Shown here in pieces: positions 53,631-61,069 of a DNA stretch of 64,000 nucleotides. The stretch comes from Butyrivibrio sp. AE3004. GTDB lineage: Bacteria; Bacillota; Clostridia; Lachnospirales; Lachnospiraceae. Under the pieces are notes generated by a model. The model ran no database searches. It was not told the DNA's origin and saw nothing but the letters and a program-made list of their open reading frames with translations. The DNA lies in assembly GCF_000703165.1 (NCBI RefSeq), contig NZ_JNLQ01000002.1, forward strand, positions 1,488,001 to 1,552,000, in the 5' to 3' direction. Every line of letters begins with the position of its first letter. Within the stretch, counting starts at the first letter, position 1. Position numbers and translations under genes: made by a program.

Positions 53631-53939
53631 ATGTACGCAATTATAGTTACTGGTGGTAAGCAGTACAAGGTTTCCGAGGGCGACGTTATCAGAGTTGAGA
53701 AACTCGACGTAGAAGCCGGAAAAGAAGTTACATTTGATAATGTTATCGCAGTAAATGATGACAACACTCTTAAGGTTGCTGGCGATGTAGCAAATGCAAA
53801 AGTTAGCGCAACTGTTATGGAACAGGGCAAGGGCAAGAAGGTTATCGTTTACAAGTACAAGAGTAAGACAGGTTATCACAAGAAGAACGGTCACAGACAG
53901 TGCTTTACAAGCGTTAAAATTGACAAGATTTCTCTGTAA
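53631..53939 (+). CDS. rplU: Ribosomal protein bL21
   Basis: A 102-residue large-subunit protein with the standard start MYAIIVTGGKQYKVSEGD and the C-terminal YKSKTGYHKKNGHRQ, which contacts 23S rRNA. AAGGAGGTG lies 5 bases before the ATG. It heads the rplU-prp-rpmA cluster found in most Firmicutes. Confidence 0.98.
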   Translation: MYAIIVTGGKQYKVSEGDVIRVEKLDVEAGKEVTFDNVIAVNDDNTLKVAGDVANAKVSATVMEQGKGKKVIVYKYKSKTGYHKKNGHRQCFTSVKIDKISL

Positions 53940-53963
53940 TTCTTGTAGGATGTGTTTGCAGAT

Positions 53964-54293
53964 ATGACAAATATCATTATTCGTAAAAATAAAAATGGTG
54001 AATACCTTGGGTTTAAACTTGAGGGACATGCCGGTTCCGGTGAATATGGGAAAGATATTGTTTGTGCAGCTATATCTATGCTCACAATAAATACTGTTAA
54101 TTCATTGGAAAAGTTTACTGATGATAATTTTACCTGTGATGCAAACCCTGAAAGGGGTTATATTGAAGTGGATTCTAAAGATGGTTTTTCCAAAAAAGGA
54201 GAATTGTTACTTAAGTCTTTTGAACTTGGTATTACAGGGGTCTACAAACAGTATGGTAATGAGTTTTTGAACATTAAATTCGAGGAGGTGTAA
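53964..54293 (+). CDS. prp: Ribosomal-processing cysteine protease Prp
   Basis: A 109-residue protease of the YsxB/Prp family. The catalytic dyad is visible as H22 in LEGHAGSGEYG and C34 in DIVCAAISML. Prp removes the N-terminal extension of L27, which is essential for ribosome function in Firmicutes. The substrate gene rpmA lies 3 bases downstream and has the matching extension. The ATG at 53964 gives the usual N-terminus; a GTG at 53952 has poor spacing. Confidence 0.94.
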   Translation: MTNIIIRKNKNGEYLGFKLEGHAGSGEYGKDIVCAAISMLTINTVNSLEKFTDDNFTCDANPERGYIEVDSKDGFSKKGELLLKSFELGITGVYKQYGNEFLNIKFEEV

Positions 54294-54296
54294 GTC

Positions 54297-54581
54297 ATGT
54301 TGAATATGGACCTTCAATTTTTTGCTCATAAGAAGGGAGTCGGATCCACAAAGAACGGTCGTGATTCCGAGTCAAAGCGTCTTGGAGCAAAGAGAGCTGA
54401 CGGACAATTCGTAAAGGCTGGAAATATTTTATACAGACAGCGTGGCACTCACATTCATCCCGGTGTGAACGTAGGTATCGGCAAAGATGATACTCTTTTT
54501 GCACTTGTTGATGGTGTGCTTCGTTTCGAGCGCAAAGGCCGCGATAAGAAGCAGGCTAGCGTTTACGCTGTAGAGAAGTAA
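54297..54581 (+). CDS. rpmA: Ribosomal protein bL27 with Prp-cleaved N-terminal extension
   Basis: A 94-residue precursor. The leader [10 protein letters not shown] is followed by [20 protein letters not shown], the mature L27 N-terminus that reaches the peptidyl transferase centre. The LQFFA site is what Prp recognises, and cleavage would fall after A10. GAGGAGGTG lies 6 bases before the ATG. A terminator follows. Confidence 0.98.
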   Translation: MLNMDLQFFAHKKGVGSTKNGRDSESKRLGAKRADGQFVKAGNILYRQRGTHIHPGVNVGIGKDDTLFALVDGVLRFERKGRDKKQASVYAVEK

Positions 54582-54599
54582 TCAGTATCGTATTGTATT

Positions 54600-54635
54600 G
54601 AGCTCCAAACATGTATTTGTTTGGGGCTCTTTTTA
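54600..54635 (+). terminator. Rho-independent terminator after rpmA
   Basis: GAGCTCCAAACA (54600-54611) pairs with TGTTTGGGGCTC (54618-54629) over 12 positions with one T-G pair, followed by six T residues. Confidence 0.93.
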
Positions 54636-54733
54636 TCTTATAGGTAGTTAACAAGTTTTTATTATTGGATCCAATCAGGATTTCAATTTAATTGACACCG
54701 ATATAAAGTGATTTTTATTAACAGGAGACTAAG

Positions 54734-56119
54734 ATGCCTGCATTTGTTGATAGAGCGAGAATATTTGTAAAAAGTGGTAAGGGTGGAGACGGACACATTT
54801 CTTTCAGAAGAGAGAAATTCGTTGCGAACGGTGGCCCTGATGGAGGCGACGGCGGAAAAGGCGGCGATGTTATTATAAAAGTTGACCTTGGAATAAATAC
54901 ACTTTCTGATTTCCATTTTGGCGGTAAATACAAGGCAGAAAATGGTGAGGATGGCGGAAAGCGAAGATGCCATGGTAAACAAGGCTCTGACATCATAATA
55001 AAGGTTCCACAGGGAACTGTAATCAAAGAAGCTTCAAGTGGGAAAGTTATTGTTGATATGTCAGGAGATGTAACTGAATATACCCTTTTAAAGGGCGGTA
55101 AAGGCGGTAACGGAAATATGCATTATGCAACGAGCACAATGCAGGCTCCAAGATACGCACAGCCCGGTCAACCTGCTAAAGAACTTGAAATTCTTCTTGA
55201 ATTGAAAATGATTGCGGATGTAGGACTTGTTGGTTTTCCTAATGTTGGTAAATCTACATTTTTAACAAAAGTATCAAATGCAAAGCCTAAAGTTGCAAAT
55301 TATCATTTTACAACACTTACACCTATACTTGGTGTTGTTAGCTTAAATGATGCAAGAGGCTTTGTTGTTGCTGATATTCCCGGACTTATTGAAGGTGCAG
55401 CTGACGGTGCAGGTCTTGGTCATGAGTTCTTAAGACATATAGAGCGAACAAGAATGATGATTCATGTTGTTGATGCAGCAGGGACCGAAGGAAGAGATCC
55501 GTTTGAAGATATAGAGGCAATAAATAAAGAACTTTCTAAATATAATGCTGATCTTACAAAGAAAACACAAGTAATAGCTGCTAATAAAATTGATATGCTT
55601 CCTGAAGGAGAAAATTCTGAAATCATCAAGAAACTCAGAGATAAATTTGAGCCTCAGGGAGTAAAAGTGTTTGCAACATCAACACTAACTGGCAAAGGCA
55701 TAAACGAACTGTTATACTATATAAGTAGAGAGCTTGATAAACTGGGTGATGAAACTTTTGTTTTTGAAAGTGAATATGATCCGGAAGTTGAATTACAATC
55801 TGTCAATGAAGCATTTACTGTAGAGTATGATTCCAATGAAAAGGAATACGTAATAGAAGGACCCAAAATTGAAAAAATGCTTGGGTACACGAACCTTGAT
55901 TCAGAAAAAGGTTTTGCATTTTTCCAGAGTTTTCTTGTTGAAAACGGAATTTTGGATCAGCTTGAAGCTTTGGGAATACAGGAGGGCGATACTGTCCGTA
56001 TGTATGGTAACAGTTTTGATTATTACAGAAATGCAGATACAACTTCTGAAAATGATAGTATAGATCAGAACGATGATATAGAAACAGATGCGGAGGACAA
56101 TGATGAATTTAACGAGTAA
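54734..56119 (+). CDS. obgE: GTPase Obg/CgtA
   Basis: A 461-residue ribosome-assembly GTPase. The glycine-rich Obg fold comes first (VKSGKGGDGHISFRREKF, GGPDGGDGGKGGDV). The G domain has GFPNVGKST (G1), ADIPGLIEGAADGAGLG (G3) and AANKIDM (G4). A C-terminal OCT domain and an acidic tail follow. GGAGAC serves as ribosome site. The 3' end overlaps yhbY by 17 bases. Confidence 0.96.
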   Translation: MPAFVDRARIFVKSGKGGDGHISFRREKFVANGGPDGGDGGKGGDVIIKVDLGINTLSDFHFGGKYKAENGEDGGKRRCHGKQGSDIIIKVPQGTVIKEASSGKVIVDMSGDVTEYTLLKGGKGGNGNMHYATSTMQAPRYAQPGQPAKELEILLELKMIADVGLVGFPNVGKSTFLTKVSNAKPKVANYHFTTLTPILGVVSLNDARGFVVADIPGLIEGAADGAGLGHEFLRHIERTRMMIHVVDAAGTEGRDPFEDIEAINKELSKYNADLTKKTQVIAANKIDMLPEGENSEIIKKLRDKFEPQGVKVFATSTLTGKGINELLYYISRELDKLGDETFVFESEYDPEVELQSVNEAFTVEYDSNEKEYVIEGPKIEKMLGYTNLDSEKGFAFFQSFLVENGILDQLEALGIQEGDTVRMYGNSFDYYRNADTTSENDSIDQNDDIETDAEDNDEFNE

Positions 56120-56399
56120 ACAACGTGCCTATCTAAAAGGACTGGCGATGAATCTGGAGCCTGTTTTTCAGATAGGAAAATCTTCGGTTACACCTGAAGT
56201 AACTGAAAGCGTTTTGGAATGTTTTAATAATAAAGAGCTTATAAAAGGATCTATATTAAAAAACTGTACGGATGATGTAAAGGAAGTAGCCAATACTGTT
56301 GCTGAAAGAACGCGTTCTACATTGGTACAGGTTATAGGAAGAAAATTTGTACTTTATAAACCCTTTCATGAAGATCCTGAGATAAAATTACCTAAGTAA
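56103..56399 (+). CDS. yhbY: YhbY-family CRM-domain RNA-binding protein
   Basis: A 98-residue CRM-domain protein that associates with pre-50S ribosomes. It starts MNLTSKQRAYLKGLAMNLEPVFQIGKSSV, the conserved CRM opening, and contains ELIKGSILKNC. The ATG at 56103 is chosen over ATGs at 56088 and 56100 because GGAGGA lies 6 bases before it. It overlaps the end of obgE. Confidence 0.93.
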   Translation: MNLTSKQRAYLKGLAMNLEPVFQIGKSSVTPEVTESVLECFNNKELIKGSILKNCTDDVKEVANTVAERTRSTLVQVIGRKFVLYKPFHEDPEIKLPK

Positions 56400-56410
56400 T
56401 TATTTATGAT

Positions 56411-56440
56411 TTAAATATATTTAAATATATTCAAATATTA
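56411..56440 (+). repeat. AT-rich 10-bp tandem repeat before nadD
   Basis: Three near-copies of TTAAATATAT in a row, the third imperfect (TCAAATATTA). It may serve as an AT-rich upstream element or be low-complexity noise. Confidence 0.45.
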
Positions 56441-56462
56441 CATTATTAAAGAGGAATTTTAT

Positions 56463-57122
56463 ATGGCGAGCAGAAAAATCGGACTATTAGGTGGTACTTT
56501 CAATCCTATTCACAATGCACATCTTATTTTGGGCGAAGCGGCCAGAGAACAATTTGGGTTAGATAGGATAATATTTATGCCCAGTGGATGTTCCTATATG
56601 AAAGAACATGATAATGTTACTCCGGGTGAATTAAGATATCAGATGGTCAAACTTGCTATTGATAGCAATCCGTATTTTACCTGTTCAAGACTTGAAATTG
56701 ATCGTGAGGGAAATACCTATACTATCGATACACTAAATGAGTTAAAGAAAATGTATCCAGGCGATGAAATATATTTAATTGTTGGCGGTGATACACTCAA
56801 ACAAATGGAAAGCTGGCATAATAGTGAAGATGTTTTTAAGAATTGTATAATTCTTGCTGCTATAAGAGATAATATGTCTATTGGTGATATGGATTCTTAC
56901 AGAAGATATCTTCACGATAAATATGGAGCAGATATTAGAATTCTTCAGTTTAATAATATTGACATATCGAGTAGTGATATAAGAGCAAGAATAAAGAATG
57001 GCAGATCTGTCAGATATATGCTTCCTGAAGATGTTATCGAGTTTGCAACTCTGAAAAATTTATATACCGGAATACCTACTGCTTATTCGGATGACGATGA
57101 TATGAAAATATACAATGGATGA
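56463..57122 (+). CDS. nadD: Nicotinate-nucleotide adenylyltransferase
   Basis: A 219-residue enzyme that adenylates nicotinate mononucleotide for NAD synthesis. The nucleotidyltransferase motif is LGGTFNPIHNAHLILGE, followed by YLIVGGDTLKQMESWHN and ISSSDIRARIKNGRSVRY. AGAGG lies about 8 bases before the ATG. The nadD-yqeK-rsfS order is standard in Firmicutes. Confidence 0.96.
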   Translation: MASRKIGLLGGTFNPIHNAHLILGEAAREQFGLDRIIFMPSGCSYMKEHDNVTPGELRYQMVKLAIDSNPYFTCSRLEIDREGNTYTIDTLNELKKMYPGDEIYLIVGGDTLKQMESWHNSEDVFKNCIILAAIRDNMSIGDMDSYRRYLHDKYGADIRILQFNNIDISSSDIRARIKNGRSVRYMLPEDVIEFATLKNLYTGIPTAYSDDDDMKIYNG

Positions 57123-57158
57123 TTGTATTAATTTTATGGAGGTTATTCATTATATATT

Positions 57159-57752
57159 ATGAAAATCTTAGAAATATCGCATAAGCTTAGAAAAGAAATG
57201 AAACTTGTTCTAAATGCAGACAGGTTTGATCATACCCTTGGTGTTGCTTATACAGCTGCAAATATGGCTGCTATTCATGATGTGTCAATTGAAAAGGCCA
57301 TTATTGCAGGATACCTACATGATTGTGCCAAAAATCTTGATCATGAAGAACAAATGAAAATCTGCAAAAAATATGGTGTTGAGATCACAGATGTAGAAAG
57401 AAGAAATCCTGCTCTGATACATGCAAAAGCAGGTATGTGTCTTGCGGAACATAAATACGGAATAGAAGATGATGAAATTCTTGGTGCAATAAGGTGGCAT
57501 ACTACCGGTCATCCTGGTATGAGTGATCTTGAAAAAATTGTTTTCATAGCTGATTTTATTGAGCCTAATAGAAAACCATTGCAGCATATGAGTGAGATTC
57601 GTAAGCTAGCATATAAAAATCTTGATAAATGTATGTTGTTTATATTGTCAGATACACTTGACTATCTAAAAAATATTGATAAAGAATGTGATGATATGAC
57701 GGCAAAAACCTACGATTACTATTTAGAAAAGGATAAAACAAACAATGGCTGA
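57159..57752 (+). CDS. yqeK: YqeK-family HD-domain hydrolase
   Basis: A 197-residue HD-superfamily phosphohydrolase. Metal-binding motifs include RFDHTLGVAYTA, GYLHDCAKNL, HAKAGMCLAEHKYG and IRWHTTGHPGMS. Relatives hydrolyse Ap4A symmetrically. It overlaps rsfS by 8 bases. Confidence 0.93.
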   Translation: MKILEISHKLRKEMKLVLNADRFDHTLGVAYTAANMAAIHDVSIEKAIIAGYLHDCAKNLDHEEQMKICKKYGVEITDVERRNPALIHAKAGMCLAEHKYGIEDDEILGAIRWHTTGHPGMSDLEKIVFIADFIEPNRKPLQHMSEIRKLAYKNLDKCMLFILSDTLDYLKNIDKECDDMTAKTYDYYLEKDKTNNG

Positions 57753-58110
57753 ACATTCAATTGAAAATTCCAAAAACATGGTTAAACTAGCTGTAGAAGC
57801 ACTTGAAAACACCAAAGGACAAGATATTGAAATTATCGATATAAGTGAAGTATCTTCACTTGGCGACTATTTTATTGTTGCTAGTGGTACAAACCGTTCA
57901 CAAATTCAGGCAATGGCTGATAAAGTCGAAGAAGCACTTGGGCGTGCCGGATATGAAAAGAAAGATATAGAAGGCTATGAGAGTGCATTTTGGATTCTTC
58001 AAGACTTTGGCGATGTTATTATTCATATTTTTGACCAGGAAAACAGATTATTCTATGATTTGGAGAGAATCTGGAGAGACGGGAAACACATAACTAAAGA
58101 AGAATTATAA
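57745..58110 (+). CDS. rsfS: Ribosomal silencing factor RsfS
   Basis: A 121-residue protein that binds L14 and blocks subunit joining during starvation. The conserved segments are DIEIIDISEVSSLGDYFIVASGTNRSQ (here quoted in part: DYFIVASGTNRSQIQAMAD), EGYESAFWILQDFGDVIIHIF and FYDLERIW. Last gene of the obgE-to-rsfS run. Confidence 0.95.
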   Translation: MAEHSIENSKNMVKLAVEALENTKGQDIEIIDISEVSSLGDYFIVASGTNRSQIQAMADKVEEALGRAGYEKKDIEGYESAFWILQDFGDVIIHIFDQENRLFYDLERIWRDGKHITKEEL

Positions 58111-58126
58111 TATAGTTAATATATAT

Positions 58127-58162
58127 AAAGGTACATATCACATTGTGATATGTACCTTTTTT
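58127..58162 (+). terminator. Rho-independent terminator after rsfS (possibly bidirectional)
   Basis: A 15-bp perfect stem, 58127-58141 with 58145-58159 and a 3-base loop, is followed by a T run on the + strand. It lies between the convergent rsfS and lexA genes, but the T run on the minus strand is weak. Confidence 0.92.
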
Positions 58163-58261
58163 ACACTTGTCTAAAATATACTCTACGAACTAAATCCAGT
58201 TTATAGTTATCGTTTCGGAAATAAGACATAAACATCAGAATAACGTATATGATAAAAAATA

Positions 58262-58876
58262 CTAATATAATCTAAGTACTCCGAATACTCGACCAAGTAT
58301 TTCACATTCATCGACTATAATCGGATCCATAGTATCATTCTCCGGCTGAAGTCTGATATGACCGTTTTCCTTGTAGAATGTTTTAACTGTAGCAGAATCA
58401 TCTATAAGAGCCACAACCTGTTGACCATTCTTAGCTGTATTACATGCTTCGACAAAAATGCGATCCCCATTAAAAATACCTGCATTTATCATTGAATCTC
58501 CCTTAACATTTAATATAAACATATCACCTTTAGGGCAAATATCTGCAGGGATAGGGAAGTAGCTGTCAATATTCTGTTCAGCCAGAATAGGTGTACCGGC
58601 AGCAACCTGTCCTACAACAGGTATACTAACCATATCTGTACGGACCATATTAAAAGAATCATCACAAATTTCTATAGTGCGGGGCTTTGTAGGATCTCGT
58701 CTGATATATCCGTTCTTTTCCAATGTCTCAAGATGAGAATGAACAGAAGATGTTGATTTAAGGTGAACCTTCTCACAAATCTCACGCACAGTCGGGGGAT
58801 AGCCTTTTTCTATTATTTTTTCCTTAATATAATCAAGAATCTCCTGCTGTTTAGCGCTTATCTTACCTTTTTCCAT
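58262..58876 (-). CDS. lexA: LexA SOS repressor
   Basis: A 204-residue repressor-protease. The N-terminal winged helix (QQEILDYIKEKIIEKGYPPTVREI, HLKSTSSVHSHLETLEKNGYI; shown in parts) binds SOS boxes. The self-cleavage bond is A93-G94 in QVAAGTPI, and the catalytic dyad is S128 (GDSM) and K165 (TVKTFY). It is the only minus-strand gene and is divergent from a yneA-like gene. The ATG at 58876 follows AGAGAGGAA. A perfect GAAC-N4-GTTC box lies 35 bases upstream, so it is probably autoregulated. Confidence 0.97.
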   Translation of the reverse strand: MEKGKISAKQQEILDYIKEKIIEKGYPPTVREICEKVHLKSTSSVHSHLETLEKNGYIRRDPTKPRTIEICDDSFNMVRTDMVSIPVVGQVAAGTPILAEQNIDSYFPIPADICPKGDMFILNVKGDSMINAGIFNGDRIFVEACNTAKNGQQVVALIDDSATVKTFYKENGHIRLQPENDTMDPIIVDECEILGRVFGVLRLY

Positions 58877-58910
58877 AGTATTCCTCTCTATAAATAACAA
58901 TTTTATTTAA

Positions 58911-58922
58911 GAACCTATGTTC
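58911..58922. promoter_or_regulatory. LexA-binding SOS box of lexA
   Basis: GAACCTATGTTC fits GAAC-N4-GTTC. It lies immediately after the -10 of the predicted minus-strand lexA promoter. Confidence 0.85.
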
Positions 58923-58951
58923 AGTTTAACACAAAAGTGTTCCTAAAGCAA
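58923..58951 (-). promoter_or_regulatory. Predicted lexA promoter
   Basis: On the minus strand TTGCTT (58951-58946) and TAAACT (58928-58923) are separated by 17 bases and lie directly upstream of the SOS box. Confidence 0.6.
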
Positions 58952-59219
58952 ACATGTATTCGCTGTACTTTTTATTGGACACATTGAGAGTTATGATGGA
59001 TTCATCAAGAAAAAACAAGATTAATCACAAAACACTCACATTGCTGTGAGTGTCCTGCGATTTTCTTATGAGGGGGAGATAGTGATTTCGTTCATCAACT
59101 ATCTTGATATAAATAATAATAGATAAATATGAACAAATTATGAACTCAAACGAATGATTTCTTTAAGATTATTTAAGAAATTTTTATAATTATTTTCAGA
59201 ACAAATGTGCGAAAAAATA
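58952..59219. other. lexA-yneA intergenic region
   Basis: The 421 bases between the lexA and yneA-like start codons hold no gene I can support. They contain the two promoters, the SOS boxes and one 9-bp perfect hairpin at 59032-59053 (ACACTCACA with TGTGAGTGT, loop TTGC). On the minus strand the hairpin is followed by TTTTGTGATT, a weak terminator-like tail. The rest is AT-rich and unremarkable. Confidence 0.6.
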
Positions 59220-59280
59220 TTGACAAAAGAAAGTATGTTCGTTATATTGTTTTAAGAACAATTGTTCGCAACATTTGTTC
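59199..59280 (+). promoter_or_regulatory. SOS-controlled promoter of the yneA-like gene with clustered LexA boxes
   Basis: A near-ideal promoter has TTGACA (59220-59225), a 17-base spacer and TATATT (59243-59248). A perfect palindromic SOS box GAACAATTGTTC is at 59256-59267. Three further sites each differ by one base from GAAC-N4-GTTC: GAACAAATGTGC (59199-59210), GAAAGTATGTTC in the spacer (59229-59240) and CAACATTTGTTC (59269-59280). Confidence 0.8.
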
Positions 59281-59297
59281 GGTATGGAGGAAAGGGT

Positions 59298-59660
59298 ATG
59301 AGGACAACAATGACAAGGGTTACAAACAGCAAAAAAATAAGAAGAGATATTATCTTTAAAAGAAGACTTATTACTATTTGCGTGTTGGCATCTATAATGA
59401 TTTCAATATTTTTATTTCTTTCTTATTCTTTTAATTCAGATGCCAGCAATAATACAAATAATAAGCAATATCGTTATTATGCTTCAGTAAGCATATGTAA
59501 CGGGGATTCGGTATGGTCAATTGCCGAAGAGCATATGGATGATCTTCATTATAGAAATACCAGAGAATTTGTCACTGATATTGCCCATATAAATCAGATT
59601 TCTCCTGATGCAAAATTAAAGGAAGGAACAAATATTATTGTTCCATATTATGCAGATTAG
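59298..59660 (+). CDS. YneA-like SOS cell-division inhibitor with LysM-like domain
   Basis: A 120-residue protein with a basic N-terminus, one membrane helix (about residues 23-43) and an extracellular LysM-like domain (CNGDSVWSIAEEHM, then LKEGTNIIVPYY). The layout, the position divergent from lexA and the SOS promoter match Bacillus YneA, which delays division after DNA damage. Sequence similarity outside the LysM part is low, so the function is inferred mainly from context. The ATG at 59298 follows GGAGGAAAGGG; the earlier TTG at 59262 lies within the SOS box. Confidence 0.85.
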   Translation: MRTTMTRVTNSKKIRRDIIFKRRLITICVLASIMISIFLFLSYSFNSDASNNTNNKQYRYYASVSICNGDSVWSIAEEHMDDLHYRNTREFVTDIAHINQISPDAKLKEGTNIIVPYYAD

Positions 59661-59725
59661 TATCCGGAAACTACATTTTAAATAATAGTGTCCCAAAATA
59701 TAGATGAAAATATATTACTTTTGCC

Positions 59726-59760
59726 AATAGCAATTTACTTATGTAGATTGCTATTATTAT
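59726..59760 (+). terminator. Terminator-like hairpin after the yneA-like gene
   Basis: AATAGCAAT pairs with ATTGCTATT and continues inward TTAC/GTAG, giving 13 bp around TTAT. An AT-rich tail (ATTATTTTATAATTTTTT) follows. It lies only 39 bases before the next start codon. Confidence 0.65.
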
Positions 59761-59798
59761 TTTATAATTTTTTTATATTTTCATTTTGGAGGTGTTTT

Positions 59799-60917
59799 AT
59801 GTTATTTCAACTTTACGGCGCCACAGCAAGTTCTCAATTGATTGGCTGGGTTCTTGTTTTTGTGGGACTTATTCTCATGAATGAAATAGGCCGAAGAACA
59901 AAAGTTGGTGGAATGATTGTATTTGTTATTATTCCTACAATCCTTACTGTTTATTTTATAGCTGCACATATGGGAGCTTTTGGAGGTTCTTCGAATCCTA
60001 CAGTAGCATTTATGGACGGCTGGTTCCATTATTTTAAGCTTTATGCTGCTGATATCGGATGTGTAGGCTTTATGATGATAAAGTATAAGTGGGGCATAGG
60101 TAAAGAAAAGTGGTTCGCCTGGTTCCCTTGGTTTATCGTTGCAGCAAATATTATGATTGCTAATGTATCAGACATGGAATCAGCTCTTGCTGCATTTTCT
60201 ATTTCAGGTAATTTGAACGGAGCCTGGTGGGCTTCAAACGAAGGCGTATTTATCTATGGCGGATGGTGGAATGTTGTTAATGCCATTGCAGGTATGATAA
60301 ATATATTCTGTATGACAGGATGTGTGCATCTTTATTCATCAAAAGACAGAAATCATTCAGATATGCTTTGGCCTGACATGACCGTATGGTTCATTCTTGC
60401 ATATGATGTATGGAACTTTGAATATACATATCTCAATCTTCCTACACATTCCTGGTATTGTGGTGTTGCACTTCTTCTTGCGCCTACTTTTGCAAATGCT
60501 TTCTGGAACAAGGGTGCATGGATTCAGAACAGAGCAAATACACTTGCGATTTGGTGTATGTGGGCACAGGTAGTTCCCGGATTCCAGCTTTCAAGTAAAT
60601 TTGCAGCTGCTCTTCCTTCCGTTTATGGTGGTGCTACTGCAAACGGCATAACTACAATGGATTTATATGCTAAGGCAATTGAACTTTATAATTCGGGTGC
60701 AGGTAAAACATCACAAGCCGGTGAAATCATTTCCTCAATGGGTATTACAGCTGATCCCAGAATGCAGGGCTTTGTTGCAATTATGTCAATCGCAATAAAT
60801 GTTATTTGTATAGCAGAGATAATTAAGAGATCGGTGAAGCTTGGAAAGAACCCTTATGCAAATGAGGTATTCGGTGATACTAAAGACTTCCAGCTTGCTA
60901 TGGAAAGAGCTGAATAA
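59799..60917 (+). CDS. DUF5692-like polytopic membrane protein
   Basis: A 372-residue membrane protein with about eight or nine helices and many tryptophans. I assign it to DUF5692 from memory of the family, with WFAWFPWFIVAANIMIANVSD and YDVWNFEYTYLNLPTHSWYCG as striking segments. The function is unknown. The start at 59799 follows GGAGG by 8 bases; an upstream extension in frame lacks a ribosome site. The next gene encodes a multi-cluster flavoprotein, so an electron-transfer or ion-coupling role is possible but unproven. Confidence 0.7.
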   Translation: MLFQLYGATASSQLIGWVLVFVGLILMNEIGRRTKVGGMIVFVIIPTILTVYFIAAHMGAFGGSSNPTVAFMDGWFHYFKLYAADIGCVGFMMIKYKWGIGKEKWFAWFPWFIVAANIMIANVSDMESALAAFSISGNLNGAWWASNEGVFIYGGWWNVVNAIAGMINIFCMTGCVHLYSSKDRNHSDMLWPDMTVWFILAYDVWNFEYTYLNLPTHSWYCGVALLLAPTFANAFWNKGAWIQNRANTLAIWCMWAQVVPGFQLSSKFAAALPSVYGGATANGITTMDLYAKAIELYNSGAGKTSQAGEIISSMGITADPRMQGFVAIMSIAINVICIAEIIKRSVKLGKNPYANEVFGDTKDFQLAMERAE

Positions 60918-60951
60918 GCCTGATAGAACTAATAGCATAATATATAGAAAT

Positions 60952-60980
60952 ATATAGGGGGGCTAATAAGCCCCCTATAT
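60952..60980 (+). terminator. GC-rich hairpin between the DUF5692-like gene and the flavoprotein gene
   Basis: ATATAGGGGGGCT pairs with AGCCCCCTATAT with one bulged G and loop AATA. No T run follows, so it may be an RNA-stabilising or processing stem. Confidence 0.55.
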
Positions 60981-60990
60981 TAGACTCAAT

Positions 60991-61022
60991 CAGGATACTA
61001 AATACAGTTTTTCCGTATCCTG
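60991..61022 (+). repeat. 8-bp inverted repeat in the flavoprotein leader
   Basis: CAGGATAC (60991-60998) and GTATCCTG (61015-61022) are perfect inverted repeats around a 16-base loop, 48 bases before the next start. It may be an operator or leader stem. Confidence 0.5.
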
Positions 61023-61069
61023 TAAAAAATATGGTTGTATTGAAAATTGTTTTTTAAAGGAGATTTTTT

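Noticed and set aside
54660..54733. Promoter before obgE (TTGACA at about 54691)
   Set aside because: A -35-like box is present but no -10 at proper spacing; the alternative TTTCAA/TAAAGT is weak.
58946..58965. Further SOS-like site in the lexA upstream region (AAACATGTATTC)
   Set aside because: It has two mismatches to GAAC-N4-GTTC, expected by chance in AT-rich DNA.
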